DNA of 6,138 nt. Origin: Candidatus Kuenenia stuttgartensis. GTDB taxonomy: Bacteria > Bacteroidota > Bacteroidia > Flavobacteriales_D > Crocinitomicaceae. A program made the position numbers and the translations under genes. Below, piece by piece: positions 4,937 to 6,138 of this stretch; position 1 is the stretch's first letter; the number at the start of each line of letters is the position of its first letter. Location: positions 1-6,138 of the forward strand of contig CALPRR020000150.1 in assembly GCA_943326025.2 (NCBI GenBank). Direction: 5' to 3'. Below the pieces are notes generated by a model. The model searched no databases and was not told the DNA's origin. It saw only the letters and a list, made by a program, of their open reading frames with translations.

Positions 4937-6138
4937 TTATTTGTTTTTCAAAAATGTAAATTTACTAAATTCTTCTTCGGTGATATATCTTGACCAACTA
5001 AACATACTTAAATGGTCTTCGTCTACTTTTTCTATGTAGGACCAAATAAGACTTTTTTGATCACCAAATAAAAGTCTACCTCTACATGTTTCTTCGATAA
5101 ATATCCCTTTGTTTTTTATGATTTTAGATCGGCCTTCAAGTATTGTTTTAATATTCGAGTTATTAAAAAGTAAATTATAAGGTGTAGTTATTTTATTCGT
5201 TTTAAAATCATAAATATAGTGGTGGTTGGTTTTATTGATAAATACATTTTCTTTATTATTAAAATCCCCATCTAAAACATCGTTTCCAAAAATTCCAATT
5301 TTATTAGAATCTATTATGTCTACATCATGTTGTTTTAGCCATGGACCAACTTGAATCCATATTATTTTATTCGTAGATGGTCTATATAAAAAGACTGTAT
5401 TATTATTTCTTAATGAGATGAATAAATCACCTTTTTTCCAGTATTTTGAAGATGTCATAACAGGTTCTATATCATTTAGATGAAAGTGATCAATATTACC
5501 TCTGATAGACTCTTCTGAACCATTACTAGTTAAGAGTTGACCTAAATTGTATCCGTTTTCAATAAAAATATTAAAAATAGGTTTAGTATAAACTACATTT
5601 CCGTTTTCACCGTCAATTTTTAAAATACAATAATCTCTCACCGAAAATTTTTGAGCTTTTATATTTGAATTTGAATAACCACAACTCCAAAAGTATTTGC
5701 CATCAATTGTTTCTAAAGAATGATGACGTTTTATTTTTGAATTTTTCCAAATATATTTCCCATATCTATCAATCTTGTATAGACCGCCTGCATCCAAAAT
5801 GATTGAACCATCATTCATTAAATAAGGATGAAAAATTCTTGTCGATTTAACAGATAGATTATTCTTTAAACCATTGATTTCGTAATTATTAAACTCATTA
5901 TTTATTTCAGGTATATTTATTTTCCATCTGTAAACAGTTTCCCCATACTTTATATTTATCAATTTTATAATTGACTGTTCAGTTTCTTTGTCCCAAACAG
6001 AAATAAGTAAATAATCATTTGGTATTTCTCTTCTATTATATGTAAATCCATTTTTCTGATTGAATTCATCCATTATAATTAATTGAGAATCGTTTAATTT
6101 TTTAAAGTTAATAATGTTAGAAGGTAAAGAAGCTAAAA
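4937..6138 (-). CDS. Arylsulfotransferase-like (ASST family) beta-propeller protein, N-terminus beyond the right edge
   Basis: The frame ends at TAA 4939-4937 and stays open to the right edge, giving 399 visible residues. The ATG at 6073 would give 378 residues, but 21 sense codons precede it (LASLPSNIINFKKLNDSQLI and on), so it is probably internal and the 5' end is missing. Numbered from that Met, the protein shows beta-propeller strands with W/F/Y-rich repeats and the motifs RHHSLE (116-121), HFHLNDIEPV (196-205), FISLRNNNTVFLYRP (218-232) and GPWLKQHDVDIID (243-255). Arylsulfate sulfotransferases pass sulfate from a phenolic sulfate ester to another phenol through a histidine, without PAPS. 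His117 or His118, His198, Arg222 and His249 are plausible counterparts of the three catalytic His and the Arg of E. coli ASST; this mapping is my inference. Characterised members are periplasmic, but the signal region is not visible. It is the first visible gene of the leftward operon. Confidence 0.8.
   Translation of the reverse strand, partial: LASLPSNIINFKKLNDSQLIIMDEFNQKNGFTYNRREIPNDYLLISVWDKETEQSIIKLINIKYGETVYRWKINIPEINNEFNNYEINGLKNNLSVKSTRIFHPYLMNDGSIILDAGGLYKIDRYGKYIWKNSKIKRHHSLETIDGKYFWSCGYSNSNIKAQKFSVRDYCILKIDGENGNVVYTKPIFNIFIENGYNLGQLLTSNGSEESIRGNIDHFHLNDIEPVMTSSKYWKKGDLFISLRNNNTVFLYRPSTNKIIWIQVGPWLKQHDVDIIDSNKIGIFGNDVLDGDFNNKENVFINKTNHHYIYDFKTNKITTPYNLLFNNSNIKTILEGRSKIIKNKGIFIEETCRGRLLFGDQKSLIWSYIEKVDEDHLSMFSWSRYITEEEFSKFTFLKNK

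Noticed and set aside
1..6138. CRISPR array, insertion sequence, tRNA, rRNA or phage attachment site
   Set aside because: No regular direct repeats with spacers, no transposase motifs or flanking terminal repeats, and no cloverleaf or rRNA-like stretches were seen on either strand.

Overview
The window is AT-rich DNA with features of the Bacteroidota, most likely a marine or freshwater Flavobacteriales-type organism. The signs are the low GC content, a type B ribosomal protein L31 with the usual KAGIHPEDYR start, a short lipoprotein signal peptide with a parallel beta-helix, and TAnnTTTG-type -7 promoter boxes. The genus cannot be fixed from sequence alone.

Layout from left to right. (1) Positions 1-861, minus strand: the N-terminal 287 codons of an exported helical-repeat (TPR-like) protein whose end lies beyond the left edge. 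(2) Positions 951-975: a rho-independent terminator for the next gene. (3) Positions 998-1255, minus: rpmE2 (ribosomal protein L31, type B). (4) Positions 1256-1389: a divergent intergenic region with a promoter box for each direction and two inverted repeats, one of which ends two bases before the next start codon. (5) Positions 1390-2817 and 2835-3368, plus: a lipoprotein with a right-handed beta-helix, then cysC (adenylyl-sulfate kinase), 17 bases apart and probably one transcript. (6) Positions 3361-6138, minus: a tightly packed four-gene operon running left from beyond the right edge. It encodes an arylsulfotransferase-like beta-propeller protein, a 53-residue membrane peptide with a YIGPGMGSG motif, a 126-residue three-helix membrane protein and a PAPS-type sulfotransferase. 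Every junction in this operon overlaps or is separated by one base. Its 3' end overlaps the 3' end of cysC by 8 bases, tail to tail.

The theme of the right half is sulfate activation and transfer. CysC makes PAPS, the 352-residue sulfotransferase carries PAPS-binding motifs, and the arylsulfotransferase-like protein belongs to a fold family that moves sulfate without PAPS. The two small membrane proteins are locked between the two sulfotransferases, which suggests a membrane-linked sulfation machine acting on a glycan, lipid or small molecule. No enzymes that would identify the acceptor, and no cysD/cysN, lie in the window.

The arylsulfotransferase-like frame stays open to the right edge, so the ATG at 6073 is probably internal. 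The 53-residue gene (4774-4935) is easy to miss because of its size. I saw no tRNA, rRNA, CRISPR array or insertion sequence.
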